Assembly (NCBI GenBank): GCA_030706605.1
Contig: JAUZOE010000002.1
Span: 1 to 64,000, forward strand
Length of the DNA: 64,000 bases
Direction of reading: 5' to 3'
Source: Bacteroidota bacterium
Lineage (GTDB): Bacteria; Bacteroidota; Bacteroidia; Chitinophagales; Chitinophagaceae
Both the position numbers and the translations under genes were made by a program. This document shows, piece by piece, positions 45,122-54,520 of this stretch (the stretch's first letter is position 1; each line of letters opens with the position of its first letter). The notes under the pieces were generated by a model. The model had not been told where the DNA came from, made no database searches, and saw only the letters and a program-made list of their open reading frames with translations.

Positions 45122-46255
45122 ATGGAAAAACCTTTTCTGCGCAGACTCACAAAAAAGATCTTTATTATTTCAAATATTGTGATTGGAATATTTTTCCTGG
45201 TAGGAGCCAATGTAAAATATTTTGATCCGGATAGCTGGTGGTTTCTGAGTTTATTTACACTTGCTCTTCCTTATTTACTACTTCTATTAGTACTGTTTAT
45301 TTTGTTTTGGTTATTAATAAAGCCATTTTGGAGCTGGATTTCTCTCCTGGTTATTTTCATTTCTTTACATGCTGTAAAAAATATTTTCCCCTTAAATTTT
45401 TCTGCTGGCTTTACATTGGTAAAGCAAAAAGGAAATATCCGTATCATGAGCTGGAATGTAGAACAATTTGATATTCTACATCATAAAGATCATCCGGAAG
45501 TAAAACAGGAAATGTTTGACCTTATCAATAAATATGATCCGGATATAGCCTGTTTCCAGGAAGCAGTTGCCGGAGAATATAAAAAGGGAATCAATTATTT
45601 TCCTGACATTAAAAATGCTTTGCATTTTAGTGACTATTTATATTCTTACCAACTACGGGATGATTACGACCGTTATCATCATTTTGGAATTTTGGTGTTT
45701 TCAAAGTTTCCGATTATAAGAAAACAAACGATAGTTAATAATCCCAATGATTATAACTCTACTTTTCAATTTATAGACGTGTTAGCAGGCAATGATACGC
45801 TCAGGATATTTAATGTTCACCTGCAATCATTAAAATTTTCTAAAGAAAATTTAACTTACCTGGACAGTGGAAAAATAATTGACAACTCAAATATTACTGA
45901 ATCGAAAAGTATTATTTCAAAAATAAAAAAGGGGATTATAAAAAGAGCCTCCCAGGCATTCTTCATAAAAGATGAAATGAATCACAGTCCATATCCTATT
46001 ATTGTTTGCGGCGATTTTAATGATGTCCCCGTTTCTTATGCCTATGAAACAATTGGTGCAGGGCTTCAAAATGCTTTCGTAAAAAGAGGATCAGGTATTT
46101 CGCGAACATTCAGTTCTATTTCTCCCACACTCCGAATTGATAATATTTTTGCTGATAAAAAGTTTACTATCTCACAATTTATCCGTGTTAAAAAATTACT
46201 TAGCGATCATTTTCCTATTATTGCCGATATGAAACTAAAGCCTGATCATGAATAA
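45122..46255 (+). CDS. Membrane-anchored endonuclease/exonuclease/phosphatase-family protein
   Basis: A 377-residue protein with three N-terminal membrane helices (residues 12-95) and a C-terminal EEP domain. Catalytic motifs: SWNVEQFD (Asn), CFQEAV (Glu), GILVFSKFPII, NVHLQS, CGDFNDVP (Asp and Asn) and LLSDHFPII (Asp-His). Such proteins in Bacteroidota are usually annotated as secreted nucleases or phosphodiesterases; the actual substrate is not known. It follows the rhomboid pair by 44 bases on the same strand. Confidence 0.88.
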   Translation: MEKPFLRRLTKKIFIISNIVIGIFFLVGANVKYFDPDSWWFLSLFTLALPYLLLLLVLFILFWLLIKPFWSWISLLVIFISLHAVKNIFPLNFSAGFTLVKQKGNIRIMSWNVEQFDILHHKDHPEVKQEMFDLINKYDPDIACFQEAVAGEYKKGINYFPDIKNALHFSDYLYSYQLRDDYDRYHHFGILVFSKFPIIRKQTIVNNPNDYNSTFQFIDVLAGNDTLRIFNVHLQSLKFSKENLTYLDSGKIIDNSNITESKSIISKIKKGIIKRASQAFFIKDEMNHSPYPIIVCGDFNDVPVSYAYETIGAGLQNAFVKRGSGISRTFSSISPTLRIDNIFADKKFTISQFIRVKKLLSDHFPIIADMKLKPDHE

Positions 46256-46355
46256 ATGTTTAAAATAAAAGAGTATTGTAAAAGGTAGGATATCTTTGAA
46301 AAAAATAGAAGTATTTATCATCTGCAGAAAATGATTTTTAAATTAATAATTTTTT

Positions 46356-47843
46356 ATGCCTTTAAAAGTATATAACTCTCTGTCCAAAAAAAAAGAAGTA
46401 TTTGTTCCTATCAATTCTCCACACGTAGGCATGTATGTTTGTGGCCCTACAGTTAGCGGAGAAAGCCACCTTGGCCATGCAAGACCTTATATTACTTTTG
46501 ACGTCGTTTACCGGTACCTCAAATACCTGGGTTATCATGTGCGCTATGTGCGTAATATCACAGATGCAGGTCATTTTGAAGAAGAGGGCCGGGAAGCAGA
46601 AGATAAAATTTCAAAAAAAGCATTACTAGAAAAAGTAGAGCCAATGGAATTGGTGCAAAAATACACCAACCTTTTTCATTGGGCCTTTAAACAATTAAAT
46701 ACTCTCGATCCTGATATTGAACCAACTGCTACAGGACACATTGTAGAACAAATTGGTATGATTGAAAAATTATTAGAAGCGGGATATGCTTACGAGGTAA
46801 ATGGCTCCGTTTATTTTGATGTGAAAAAATATGCATTTTCTCATAATTATGGAGAATTAAGCGGGCGCAAAATAGATGATCTTTTAGAAACTACACGCGA
46901 ACTGGAGGGGCAGGATGAAAAAAGGAATAAAGCAGACTTTGCACTTTGGAAATCAGCACCTCCCAAGCATATAATGAGATGGAAAAGCCCATGGGGAGAA
47001 GGTTTCCCCGGTTGGCATATTGAATGCTCAGCTATGGCTACCAAATACCTGGGACCAAGATTTGATATTCACGGAGGCGGTATGGACCTGATGTTTCCTC
47101 ACCACGAAAGCGAGATAGCTCAAAGTACAATTTGCAATCATGCTTCTCCTGCAAAATACTGGATGCACAATAATATGATAACCATTAATGGAAAAAAAAT
47201 GGGTAAGAGCTATAACAACGTTATAAAACTTACTGAAATGTTTAGTGGCAATCATCCTTTATTAACACAGGCTTTCAGCCCAATGACAATCCGTTTTTTC
47301 ATTTTACAAACGCATTATCGCAGTACCCTTGATTTTAGCAGTGAAGCGCTTATTGCTGCAGAAAAGGGGTTAAAAAGATTATGGGAAGCTTACGAAATAT
47401 TAAAAAAATGGCCCGTAACAGGAGATCATCTGGCAAAAGATATAGAACTTGATGAAAAAATTAATACGCTTATTAAAGAATTTGATGAATTCATAAACGA
47501 TGATTTTAATACCGCAAAAGTACTTGCCAATATCTTTGAAATAGTGCCTATAATTAATTCTTTAAAAGACGGATTAATTGATCCAGAGGCCATTTCTGCC
47601 AATACAGTCAGGCAAATGAAAGAGTCTTTCTCTATATATATTGAGCAAATCCTGGGATTAAAAAATAGCGCTGAGAGCTCTGAACAGTTTAACGGAATAA
47701 TAGAACTACTGGTAGAAATCCGGAAAGAGGCCAAAACAAAAAAAGACTTTTTTACATCGGATAAAATCCGGAAACAGTTGGCTGTATTAGGAATCGAAAT
47801 GAAGGATGAAAAAGATGGAAAGATAACCTGGAGCAGAATGTAA
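46356..47843 (+). CDS. cysS: Cysteinyl-tRNA synthetase
   Basis: The 495-residue class-I aminoacyl-tRNA synthetase charges tRNA-Cys. Seen: zinc-ligand Cys in [10 protein letters not shown], the HIGH-type motif [18 protein letters not shown] and HHESEIAQ (further zinc ligands), the KMSKS loop as KKMGKSYNN, and a C-terminal helical DALR domain with [28 protein letters not shown] at 46291-46298 could be its -7 element. It is followed 10 bases later by the DNA glycosylase gene. Confidence 0.96.
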   Translation: MPLKVYNSLSKKKEVFVPINSPHVGMYVCGPTVSGESHLGHARPYITFDVVYRYLKYLGYHVRYVRNITDAGHFEEEGREAEDKISKKALLEKVEPMELVQKYTNLFHWAFKQLNTLDPDIEPTATGHIVEQIGMIEKLLEAGYAYEVNGSVYFDVKKYAFSHNYGELSGRKIDDLLETTRELEGQDEKRNKADFALWKSAPPKHIMRWKSPWGEGFPGWHIECSAMATKYLGPRFDIHGGGMDLMFPHHESEIAQSTICNHASPAKYWMHNNMITINGKKMGKSYNNVIKLTEMFSGNHPLLTQAFSPMTIRFFILQTHYRSTLDFSSEALIAAEKGLKRLWEAYEILKKWPVTGDHLAKDIELDEKINTLIKEFDEFINDDFNTAKVLANIFEIVPIINSLKDGLIDPEAISANTVRQMKESFSIYIEQILGLKNSAESSEQFNGIIELLVEIRKEAKTKKDFFTSDKIRKQLAVLGIEMKDEKDGKITWSRM

Positions 47844-47853
47844 AAATCAGTAA

Positions 47854-48459
47854 ATGAAACACATTTTACATTTATCAAAAGATAAAAAACTAAAGCAGCT
47901 AATTGATTCACAGCCAGTCCGCACTCTGGAAATAAGAGATAAAGTTTACCTGCGCTTATGTGCTTCTATTTTAAGCCAACAGTTGAATACAAAAGTTGCC
48001 AAAGTTTTATATAATCGTTTTCTTGACCTTTATGGCGGCAAAGAACCTACAGCAAAAATGATTTTAGCAACTCCCGTGGAAGTATTTCGGAGTATTGGAT
48101 TTTCCAATGCGAAAGCTTCTTATGTACACAATGTTTGTCGTTTTTTCATCGAAAATAAAATCAACGATAAAGCCCTCAATAAAATGAGCAATGAAGAAAT
48201 TATCAGTTTGCTTACTCAAATAAAAGGTGTGGGGAAATGGACTGTGGAAATGATTTTAATGTTTACTCTGGCCAGGGAAGACATCTTTGCCTTTTATGAT
48301 CTTGGATTAAAACAAAGTATAATAAAACTTTATAAAATAAAAATAACTGATAAAAAGTTATTGCAGGAAAAAATGGAAACCATTACAATGAAATGGAGTC
48401 CATATCGCACTTATGCCTGCAGGTATTTATGGAACTGGAAAGACGGTGATGTAGTATAA
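47854..48459 (+). CDS. DNA-3-methyladenine glycosylase II-family protein
   Basis: A 201-residue HhH-GPD superfamily base-excision enzyme. The helix-hairpin-helix is LTQIKGVGKWTVEMILMF (near residue 127) and the catalytic Asp is D149 in FYDLGLKQS. The N-terminal ILSQQLNTKVAKVLYNRF block is typical of AlkA-type glycosylases, and no iron-sulfur cysteines are present, excluding the EndoIII type. It removes alkylated bases from DNA. It lies 10 bases after cysS and is probably co-transcribed with it. Confidence 0.9.
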   Translation: MKHILHLSKDKKLKQLIDSQPVRTLEIRDKVYLRLCASILSQQLNTKVAKVLYNRFLDLYGGKEPTAKMILATPVEVFRSIGFSNAKASYVHNVCRFFIENKINDKALNKMSNEEIISLLTQIKGVGKWTVEMILMFTLAREDIFAFYDLGLKQSIIKLYKIKITDKKLLQEKMETITMKWSPYRTYACRYLWNWKDGDVV

Positions 48460-48487
48460 ACTTGCCTTTTATCAACCAAAAAGTATC

Positions 48488-49207
48488 TTATTTTCTTTTA
48501 ATTAATGGATTATTGAGTCCGTTAATCAAATTATCAACTACAAGAAAACCGGGCAGTTTGGAAAAAAACTGGGTGAGCGTTTTACAACCATAAGTTCTTA
48601 CATCAAAGCTAGGATCCAGTTTTCTCAAATTAGTTCCTAATGTAGAAATATAGGCTTCATTACTTTCATTAATACTCATGTCATAGGCCTTATTAATGAG
48701 TTTGTTATTTACTGCTACTTTTTCTTTCGTTTTTTTTACTGTTGCCCTTTTTTCTGTAACTTCTGCTTTTGGTTCAAGATTTTCTACATAAGTAAAAATT
48801 TCACAGGATTTTACAAACGCATTGGGTGTTTTTTGTTCACCAATTCCCATTACAAAAATTCCAGCCTCTCTTATTCTTTTGGCAAGCCCTGTATAGTCGC
48901 TGTCACTGGAAACAATACAAAAACCATCCACCAGCTCAGCATGTAAAATATCCATAGCGTCTATGATAAGTGCACTGTCAGTAGAGTTTTTTCCAGTGGT
49001 ATATGAAAATTTTTGTATCGGGTTAAAAGCCATTTCATTGAGCAGACTTTTCCAGTGGTTCATATGCTGGGTGGTCCAGTCTCCGTAAACTCGTCTTATA
49101 GTAACCTTTCCGTATTTGGAGGCCTCTTCCAAAACTAGATCCATAATTTTTGACTGGGCATTATCGCCATCTACAAGCAATGCTATTTTTTGATTTTTGA
49201 TATCCAT
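48488..49207 (-). CDS. NYN-domain ribonuclease-like protein with OST-HTH domain
   Basis: A 239-residue protein with an N-terminal NYN (LabA/DUF88-type PIN-like) domain: acidic residues D13 and D15 in LVDGDNAQ, D76 and D82 in NSTDSALIIDAMD, and D101 and D103 in VSSDSDYTGLA form the expected metal site. A Lys-rich linker (about 140-160) leads to a C-terminal OST-HTH/LOTUS-like domain (KLINKAYDMSINESNEAYISTLGTNL... GCKTLTQFFSKLPGF). NYN proteins are usually RNases and LOTUS domains bind RNA. The substrate is unknown. It converges with the DNA glycosylase gene. Confidence 0.88.
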   Translation of the reverse strand: MDIKNQKIALLVDGDNAQSKIMDLVLEEASKYGKVTIRRVYGDWTTQHMNHWKSLLNEMAFNPIQKFSYTTGKNSTDSALIIDAMDILHAELVDGFCIVSSDSDYTGLAKRIREAGIFVMGIGEQKTPNAFVKSCEIFTYVENLEPKAEVTEKRATVKKTKEKVAVNNKLINKAYDMSINESNEAYISTLGTNLRKLDPSFDVRTYGCKTLTQFFSKLPGFLVVDNLINGLNNPLIKRK

Positions 49208-49319
49208 ATTGGGTAAGTTGAAAGTTGAGGTCGTTTCATTTATTGAAAGAAATTATGATACGAAATTAAGATTATGATTTTAAATGGATTATTCCTTTTC
49301 TATTCCATAATTTAGATCC

Positions 49320-49523
49320 ATGAAAAAAGCTACAAAAAGGAGTGTAATCCTGGGTTGTGTTTTCGTTTTGCTCTCAGCAATTAACCTTGTAATGGAATAA
49401 AGAAAACCCAATCCAACCGATTTAACTCTTCAATGGATTATGCTGGTTGTGCTAACGATTTATGCAATTGTAGCATTTATTCGCTTTCAGAAAGCAAAAT
49501 CTGAAACAGCAGCTAATAAATGA
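49320..49523 (+). pseudogene. Small two-helix membrane-protein ORF interrupted by an in-frame TAA
   Basis: From ATG 49320 to TGA 49521 the frame is 67 codons, broken only by TAA at codon 27 (49398-49400). Before it: MKKATKRSVILGCVFVLLSA then INLVME, a hydrophobic helix; after it: RKPNPTDLTLQ, a second helix (WIMLVVLTIYAIVAFIRF) and a basic tail (QKAKSETAANK). Both halves stay in one frame and look like a single small membrane protein with two helices. One base change would restore a sense codon. Explanations are a recent nonsense mutation, a sequencing error, or two very short proteins. The rest of 49208-49649 holds nothing else I can see. Confidence 0.55.
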
Positions 49524-49649
49524 CACCTGATACCTTTTCCTCTGAATTATTTTTCAGTGTCCTTTCTTTTCGGGAAGTTAAAAAACGAATGTTTTTATTT
49601 CTTTTCATTACTATGAATCTTTTATCTTTGGCATTAACAAATTTTTATT

Positions 49650-50765
49650 ATGAAATTTATCGTTTCCTCTACACAATTATTAAAACATCTGCAACAGATA
49701 AGTGGCGTTATCAATGCCAATACCGTTTTGCCAATTCTGGAAGATTTTCTTTTTGAAATTGAAGTTAACAAATTAACAATTGTAGCTACTGACCTGGAAA
49801 CAGTCATGAAAATTCATATGAATATTGAAGCAAAAGATAGTGGCAAAGTATGTATCCCCGGGAAAATATTATTAGACTCTCTTAAAAATATTCCTGAACA
49901 GCCGCTGACTTTTAATATCGATAAAAATTTTGGAATAGAAATTACCAGCGATAATGGAAAATATAAAGTGATGGGAGAAAATCCGGATAATTTTCCAAAA
50001 GATCCTGTTGCTGACACCGCCAATTCTTTTAACATGCCTTCTTCGGCATTGGTGACCGCTATCAGTAAATGCCTTTTTGCAGTAAGTAACGATGACCTGA
50101 GGCCAGCAATGACGGGCGTTTTCTTTGAACTTTCTCCTAAAGGAATCACCTGCGTTGCCACCGATGCACATCGTTTAGTACGCTTTTCAAGGCTTGATGT
50201 AAGTTGCCCTGAAAGCGATACATTTATTGTACCCAAAAAACCTCTTAATTTATTAAAAAATGTTTTACCTAATACTGACGAGGAATTAAACGTTTCTTAT
50301 AACAGTAATCACCTGTTTGTAAAATATGGCGGCACAGAAATGGTTTGTCGGCTTATTGATGCAAGATTTCCGGATTATAAAGTAGTGATCCCAACAGATA
50401 ACCCATACAAATTAACGGTTAATAAAAACGATTTTCAAAATGCTTTGCGCCGGGTAAGTGTATTTAGTAATAAAAGTACCAACCAGGTAGCATTGACTAT
50501 AACAGGAAGCGAATTACAACTGGCTGCACAAGATATAGACTTTAGTTTTGAAGGCAATGAACGAATGGCTTGTCAATATGATGGCGAAGATTTGCAAATA
50601 GCTTTTAATGCTAAATTTTTAATAGAAATGCTTAATGCTGCCGAAACTGATGAAGTTTTTATAGAATTAAGTACACCCACAAAAGCAGGCATTATCAAGC
50701 CAACAGAAAAAGCAGAAAACGAAGAACTACTTATGTTGGTAATGCCACTGATGCTTAATAATTAA
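49650..50765 (+). CDS. dnaN: DNA polymerase III beta sliding clamp
   Basis: The 371-residue ring clamp that holds polymerase III on DNA. It has three similar domains of about 120 residues; recognisable segments are NTVLPILEDFLFEI and IVATDLETVM (domain 1), PAMTGVFFELSPKGITCVATDAHRLVRF (domain 2), RFPDYKVVIPTDNPYKLTVN (domain 3) and the C-terminal IIKPTEKAENEELLMLVMPLML, with the final MPLxL lining the partner-peptide cleft. It is not beside dnaA. A perfect hairpin follows its stop by 20 bases. Confidence 0.96.
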   Translation: MKFIVSSTQLLKHLQQISGVINANTVLPILEDFLFEIEVNKLTIVATDLETVMKIHMNIEAKDSGKVCIPGKILLDSLKNIPEQPLTFNIDKNFGIEITSDNGKYKVMGENPDNFPKDPVADTANSFNMPSSALVTAISKCLFAVSNDDLRPAMTGVFFELSPKGITCVATDAHRLVRFSRLDVSCPESDTFIVPKKPLNLLKNVLPNTDEELNVSYNSNHLFVKYGGTEMVCRLIDARFPDYKVVIPTDNPYKLTVNKNDFQNALRRVSVFSNKSTNQVALTITGSELQLAAQDIDFSFEGNERMACQYDGEDLQIAFNAKFLIEMLNAAETDEVFIELSTPTKAGIIKPTEKAENEELLMLVMPLMLNN

Positions 50766-50784
50766 TATTCACATTTTACAAATA

Positions 50785-50824
50785 AATCACAAAAGCAATT
50801 CTAAAATGAATTGCTTTTGTGATT
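50785..50824 (+). terminator. Long perfect hairpin after dnaN
   Basis: A perfect 16-bp inverted repeat (50785-50800 and 50809-50824, arm AATCACAAAAGCAATT) with an 8-base loop. The U-tract after it is short (TTACCCC), but the 3' arm itself is T-rich. It probably terminates dnaN transcription. Confidence 0.65.
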
Positions 50825-50882
50825 TTACCCCAAACAATTTCCGTATTTTTAAAACAACCTTTTTTTATTATAACCATCGCCA

Positions 50883-51326
50883 ATGGATTTGGTAACTATT
50901 CGGACTTTTCAAAATTATTTCTCAACTCATATTTTATTAACCAAATTAAGGCATGAGGGTATTGAATGTTATTTAAAAGATGAATTTACCATAACCGTAG
51001 ATCCTTTTTTATCAAATGCGGTTGGTGGAATAAAACTGGTTGTCAAACAAAAGGATGAACAGGAAGCTTGTGAACTTCTCCGGCTTTTTGATGAAGAATA
51101 CAGGAATAGTGTAGCTTGTCCTAAATGCGGGAGCCATTCTATAGAACTGGTTCCTAAAAGAACAACCGCTAATATGATAACAGCAATACTCAGTTGGTTA
51201 TTGGGCGATTATGCCGTTTCTGCAGAAAATATATATCAATGTAGTTCCTGTAAATTTGAAAGTGCAACTTTGCCTGAAAATTATCACAACAATCCACAGG
51301 TTCATGAATCCCGGGAATTAAATTAA
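50883..51326 (+). CDS. DUF2007 protein with zinc ribbon
   Basis: A 147-residue cytoplasmic protein. Residues 1-75 match the DUF2007 (putative signal-transducing) domain, with LVTIRTFQNYFSTHILLTKLRHEGIECYLKDE and GGIKLVVKQKDEQEACELL. A zinc-ribbon follows with paired cysteines CPKCGS (near residue 79) and CSSCKF (near 121), separated by a hydrophobic ITAILSWLLGDYAVSA insert. The function of the domain is not known. It lies 24 bases before kdsB on the same strand. Confidence 0.8.
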   Translation: MDLVTIRTFQNYFSTHILLTKLRHEGIECYLKDEFTITVDPFLSNAVGGIKLVVKQKDEQEACELLRLFDEEYRNSVACPKCGSHSIELVPKRTTANMITAILSWLLGDYAVSAENIYQCSSCKFESATLPENYHNNPQVHESRELN

Positions 51327-51350
51327 AAAATATTAGCTTAAAATTAATGA

Positions 51351-52076
51351 ATGAAAACTATTGCACTTATCCCTGCCCGTTACGCTGCCACACGATTCCC
51401 TGCAAAACTAATGCAGGTCCTTGGTGAAAAAACCATTATCAGGCACACTTATGAAAATACGGTGGCTACATTATTGTTTGATGAAGTAATTGTAGTAACC
51501 GACAGTGAAATTATTTTTAATGAAATTGTTGAAAATGGCGGATATGCGATTATGAGCAGGCAGGAATACCATAGCGGAAGCGACCGGATAGCAGAAGCCG
51601 CTGCAAACATTGATGTAGATATAATTGTGAATGTTCAGGGTGATGAACCTTTTGTGAAAAAAGAATTGCTTCAAAATTTATTAAATGTTTTTAAAAATGA
51701 TCCAAAACAAAAAATAGAAGTAGCTTCACTTATGTATCCAATAACGGATAAAGAAACAATCACCAATCCCAATCATGTAAAGGTGGTGGTAGATAACAAT
51801 ATGAATGCCTTGCTGTTTTCGCGCAATGCAATTCCGTTTCATCGTGATAAAAGTATAAACCCAACTTATTATAAACACATCGGAATTTATGCATTTAGAA
51901 AAAAGGCTTTGATGAATTTTACAAAATGGGAAGTCACACCTCTTGAAGCTATTGAAAAACTAGAGCAACTTCGCTACCTGGAAAACGGTATAAAAATAAA
52001 AATGGTAATTACGGACGAAAACCCGGCATCCATTGATACTCCCCAGGACCTGGAAAATGCGAAAAATTTATTGTAA
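51351..52076 (+). CDS. kdsB: CMP-Kdo synthetase (3-deoxy-manno-octulosonate cytidylyltransferase)
   Basis: The 241-residue enzyme activates Kdo with CTP for lipopolysaccharide core synthesis. Seen: ALIPARYAATRFPAKLM at the N-terminus (nucleotide-binding RxxSxRxPxK-type motif, here with A-T), YHSGSDRIAEAA and VNVQGDEPFVKKELL near residues 65-105, HIGIYAFRKKALM near 175 and PLEAIEKLEQLRYLENG near 200. The pathway partner KdsD is encoded at 62528. Length and motifs are normal. Confidence 0.95.
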   Translation: MKTIALIPARYAATRFPAKLMQVLGEKTIIRHTYENTVATLLFDEVIVVTDSEIIFNEIVENGGYAIMSRQEYHSGSDRIAEAAANIDVDIIVNVQGDEPFVKKELLQNLLNVFKNDPKQKIEVASLMYPITDKETITNPNHVKVVVDNNMNALLFSRNAIPFHRDKSINPTYYKHIGIYAFRKKALMNFTKWEVTPLEAIEKLEQLRYLENGIKIKMVITDENPASIDTPQDLENAKNLL

Positions 52077-52184
52077 TTTTTTGTTTGCTCCTTTACTATT
52101 GATATTGATTATATTTAGCCAGAATAGTGCCTTTAAAAGAAGGAGTTATGCCTGGCAATTTTTAATCCAAATTAATTACATATA

Positions 52185-52715
52185 ATGGTATTCTTATTGA
52201 AAAAACCTGTTTTATTCTTTTTGTGTTTTACACTTACGTTATTATCCTGCAATGAAAAAGATAAAATAGCTATTGAAAATTCCGCTTCTGCATTTGATAT
52301 AAACCAGGGAGAGGCATCAATTAAACAAAGCAACCAAAATTTCATGAAAGCTTTTAAGGCTTTGGATTCAGAAACTGTTTCCAATAGTTATACCACAGAT
52401 GCAAAAGCTATGGTGGCTAATATACCTACCATAGAAGGAAGAAATAATATTAAACATTTTATTTCTGAGGAGATGAATAAAGGTATAAGAGACATTGATC
52501 TTCACACTATTAAAATTTGGGGAGATAGCAATATGCTTGCCGAAGAGGGCACTTATAAATCTCTTGATAGCCTCGGAAAAAAACTTGATAAAGGCAAATA
52601 CATTGTTCTTTGGAAAATAGAAGCAGGCAATTGGAAAATGTATCGCGACATCTGGACAAGTGACGAACCAGGAACCCTTATGTTGCCTGAAAAAAAATCG
52701 GTTTCTAAAAAGTAA
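52185..52715 (+). CDS. Lipoprotein with SnoaL/DUF4440-like domain
   Basis: A 176-residue lipoprotein; the signal peptide ends in LLSC, Cys near residue 22. Residues 45-160 resemble the SnoaL-like/DUF4440 NTF2 fold: QSNQNFMKAFKALDSETVSNSYTTDAKAMVANIPTIEGRNNIKHFI, then IDLHTIKIWGDSNMLAEEGTY and KYIVLWKIEAGNWKMYRDIWTSD. The fold binds small ligands or has been recruited for many roles, so no specific function can be given. It has its own upstream gap of 108 bases. Confidence 0.75.
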   Translation: MVFLLKKPVLFFLCFTLTLLSCNEKDKIAIENSASAFDINQGEASIKQSNQNFMKAFKALDSETVSNSYTTDAKAMVANIPTIEGRNNIKHFISEEMNKGIRDIDLHTIKIWGDSNMLAEEGTYKSLDSLGKKLDKGKYIVLWKIEAGNWKMYRDIWTSDEPGTLMLPEKKSVSKK

Positions 52716-52773
52716 TTATATATTTTCGACATCTGTTTTGTCAAAAATCGGCACCTGAAATTTATTTTTATAT

Positions 52774-53862
52774 ATGAAAAACAAAAGGTATTTATCAATT
52801 ATCAAACCTTTTGAGAAAATGGCTACTCAAAAAGTGCTGCAGGTAAATCCCACCATTGCCGCATCCAGAAAAGAGCCTGAAAAAACCATCATCTCGATTT
52901 ATGAATATACTACTCAAAATGTAAATATTGAGGAGATAAATAAGATAGAAAATTGCTTTAAGCATCTTCTCTCTCCGAATATTAGCTGGATAAACCTGGG
53001 TGGGCTCAAAAAAGCTGATGTTGAAAATATTTGTACCCATTTTGGAATTCATCCTTTGATCCAGGAGGATATCTTAAGTTCCGGGCAAAGACCCAAAATG
53101 GATGATTTAAATCAACTCCTGTTTGCTTTATTGAATATGTTATATTTTAACGAGGAAACTTATTCTGTGGAAAGTGAACAAATTAGTATTGTGCTTGGCC
53201 CCAACTTTGTCATCAGTTTCCAGGAAGATGCATCAAGAGATGTATTTAATCCGATAAGAGAAAAAATAAAAGTTTTCGGTAGCAAACTAAGAATGAGTAA
53301 TTCTGATTACTTATTCTATTCTTTAATAGATATTCTCGTCGATAATTATTTTTTAATTATGGAGAAATTAGGAGAAAAGATAGAAGACCTGGAAGAGGAT
53401 ATTGCTCAAAGGCCAGACACACACACGCTTGCTAGAATAAATATGCTTCGCAAAGAAATGATTGTCTTAAAAAGAAACATTTCTCCGGTAAGAGAATTAA
53501 TCAACGGAATTTTACGTAGCGAAAGCGCCTTAATAGAAAATAAAACAGAAAAATATTTTAAAGACGTATATGATCATATCATACAAGCCAATGAACTGGC
53601 GGAAAACTATCGTGATATGATGATCAATCTCCAGGATCTTTATCTGAGTAATGTAAATTTAAAAATGAATGAAGTGATGAAGGTGATGGCTGTAGTTACC
53701 TGCCTTCTTGCTCCAGCTACAGTTATTGGCGGTATTTTTGGAATGAATTTCAACAGAATTCCATGGCTTCATAATCCATACGGCTTTTTTATTGCCGTGA
53801 GTTTAATGCTTATTATTCCGTTTTGGATGATTTGGATTTTTAAAAAAAGGGGCTGGTTTTAA
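52774..53862 (+). CDS. corA: CorA magnesium/cobalt transporter
   Basis: A 362-residue CorA-type channel. A large cytoplasmic alpha/beta domain (residues 1-290) includes a long helix with EKLGEKIEDLEEDIAQRPDTHTLARINMLRKEM, then the two C-terminal membrane helices with the pore signature GMN in GGIFGMNFNRIPW (near residue 323) and a basic C-terminal tail KKRGWF. It forms pentamers and imports Mg2+ or Co2+. The annotated ATG is 52774; an ATG at 52819 (MATQKVLQ) is also plausible. Its stop touches the convergent DUF2480 stop. Confidence 0.92.
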   Translation: MKNKRYLSIIKPFEKMATQKVLQVNPTIAASRKEPEKTIISIYEYTTQNVNIEEINKIENCFKHLLSPNISWINLGGLKKADVENICTHFGIHPLIQEDILSSGQRPKMDDLNQLLFALLNMLYFNEETYSVESEQISIVLGPNFVISFQEDASRDVFNPIREKIKVFGSKLRMSNSDYLFYSLIDILVDNYFLIMEKLGEKIEDLEEDIAQRPDTHTLARINMLRKEMIVLKRNISPVRELINGILRSESALIENKTEKYFKDVYDHIIQANELAENYRDMMINLQDLYLSNVNLKMNEVMKVMAVVTCLLAPATVIGGIFGMNFNRIPWLHNPYGFFIAVSLMLIIPFWMIWIFKKRGWF

Positions 53863-54381
53863 TTATATCATTTTACTATTTTGTTTGAATATAGGTACCG
53901 TACTACATGGCTCTCCATACATAATACTTTTTGCTACAGGGCGCAGCATTTTTGTAATTTCTACAAAAGCTATTTCAGGGATTTTTTTATCACCACATCC
54001 TTTTACCACCACTCTTTTACCATCAAACTCTTTAACATCTGTTTTCCAGATATTTTTTAAAAAAATTATATTAAAAAGTTCTTCTTTACTCCCATAAATA
54101 ATTTCTTTGGCTACAGGTTGAAGATAGGCTGTGATAAGCATATAAGCCCAAAGGGGAATTATAGCATCGGCTGAGCAACCTATCGCTACATTCTTCTCCT
54201 GGTAGGCGCTCCAATCTACAGATTTTAAAGACTCACGAAACTCTTTTTCCTTTAAGATAAGTTCCATATATAAATAGTTCTTTAAATCAAAAACCACGAT
54301 TTCTCCCCCAGGATAAAACCTTTCCAGGTTAAGAGTAAGTATGGTACTTTGTGCTACTTTATTAACAATTGTATCTTCCAT
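53863..54381 (-). CDS. DUF2480-family protein
   Basis: A 172-residue cytoplasmic protein characteristic of Bacteroidota. It has the family's conserved pattern: VNKVAQSTILTLNLERFYPGGEIVVFDLKNYLYMELILKEKEFRESLKS at the N-terminus, AIGCSADAIIPLWAYMLITAYLQPVAKEIIYG in the middle and RVVVKGCGDKKIPEIAFVEITKMLRPVAKSIMYGEPCSTVP at the end; the two VAK[ES]I[IM]YG segments suggest an internal duplication. The ATG at 54381 (MEDTIVNKV) is preferred to 54438. Function unknown. Confidence 0.85.
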   Translation of the reverse strand: MEDTIVNKVAQSTILTLNLERFYPGGEIVVFDLKNYLYMELILKEKEFRESLKSVDWSAYQEKNVAIGCSADAIIPLWAYMLITAYLQPVAKEIIYGSKEELFNIIFLKNIWKTDVKEFDGKRVVVKGCGDKKIPEIAFVEITKMLRPVAKSIMYGEPCSTVPIFKQNSKMI

Positions 54382-54475
54382 AATTTTTTTTCTTCCTGTA
54401 AAGTTACAATTATCATTTTCTTTACTAGTTAATGTCACTGATATTTATGATTTTTAAAACATGTGCAAATAGAAA

Positions 54476-54495
54476 AGCCACCTGGTCGGGTGGCT
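54476..54495 (-). terminator. Terminator after ppiD-like gene
   Basis: AGCCACC (54476-54482) and GGTGGCT (54489-54495) form a 7-bp stem with a 6-base loop. On the minus strand it is followed by TTTCTATTT, 26 bases after the stop codon of the peptidyl-prolyl isomerase gene. Confidence 0.75.
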
Positions 54496-54520
54496 CTCTT
54501 TATCAGATATGATAAAAAAA

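Noticed and set aside
49520-49756. 78-codon frame overlapping the 5' end of dnaN
   Set aside because: It overlaps the strongly supported dnaN start in another frame and has no family features.
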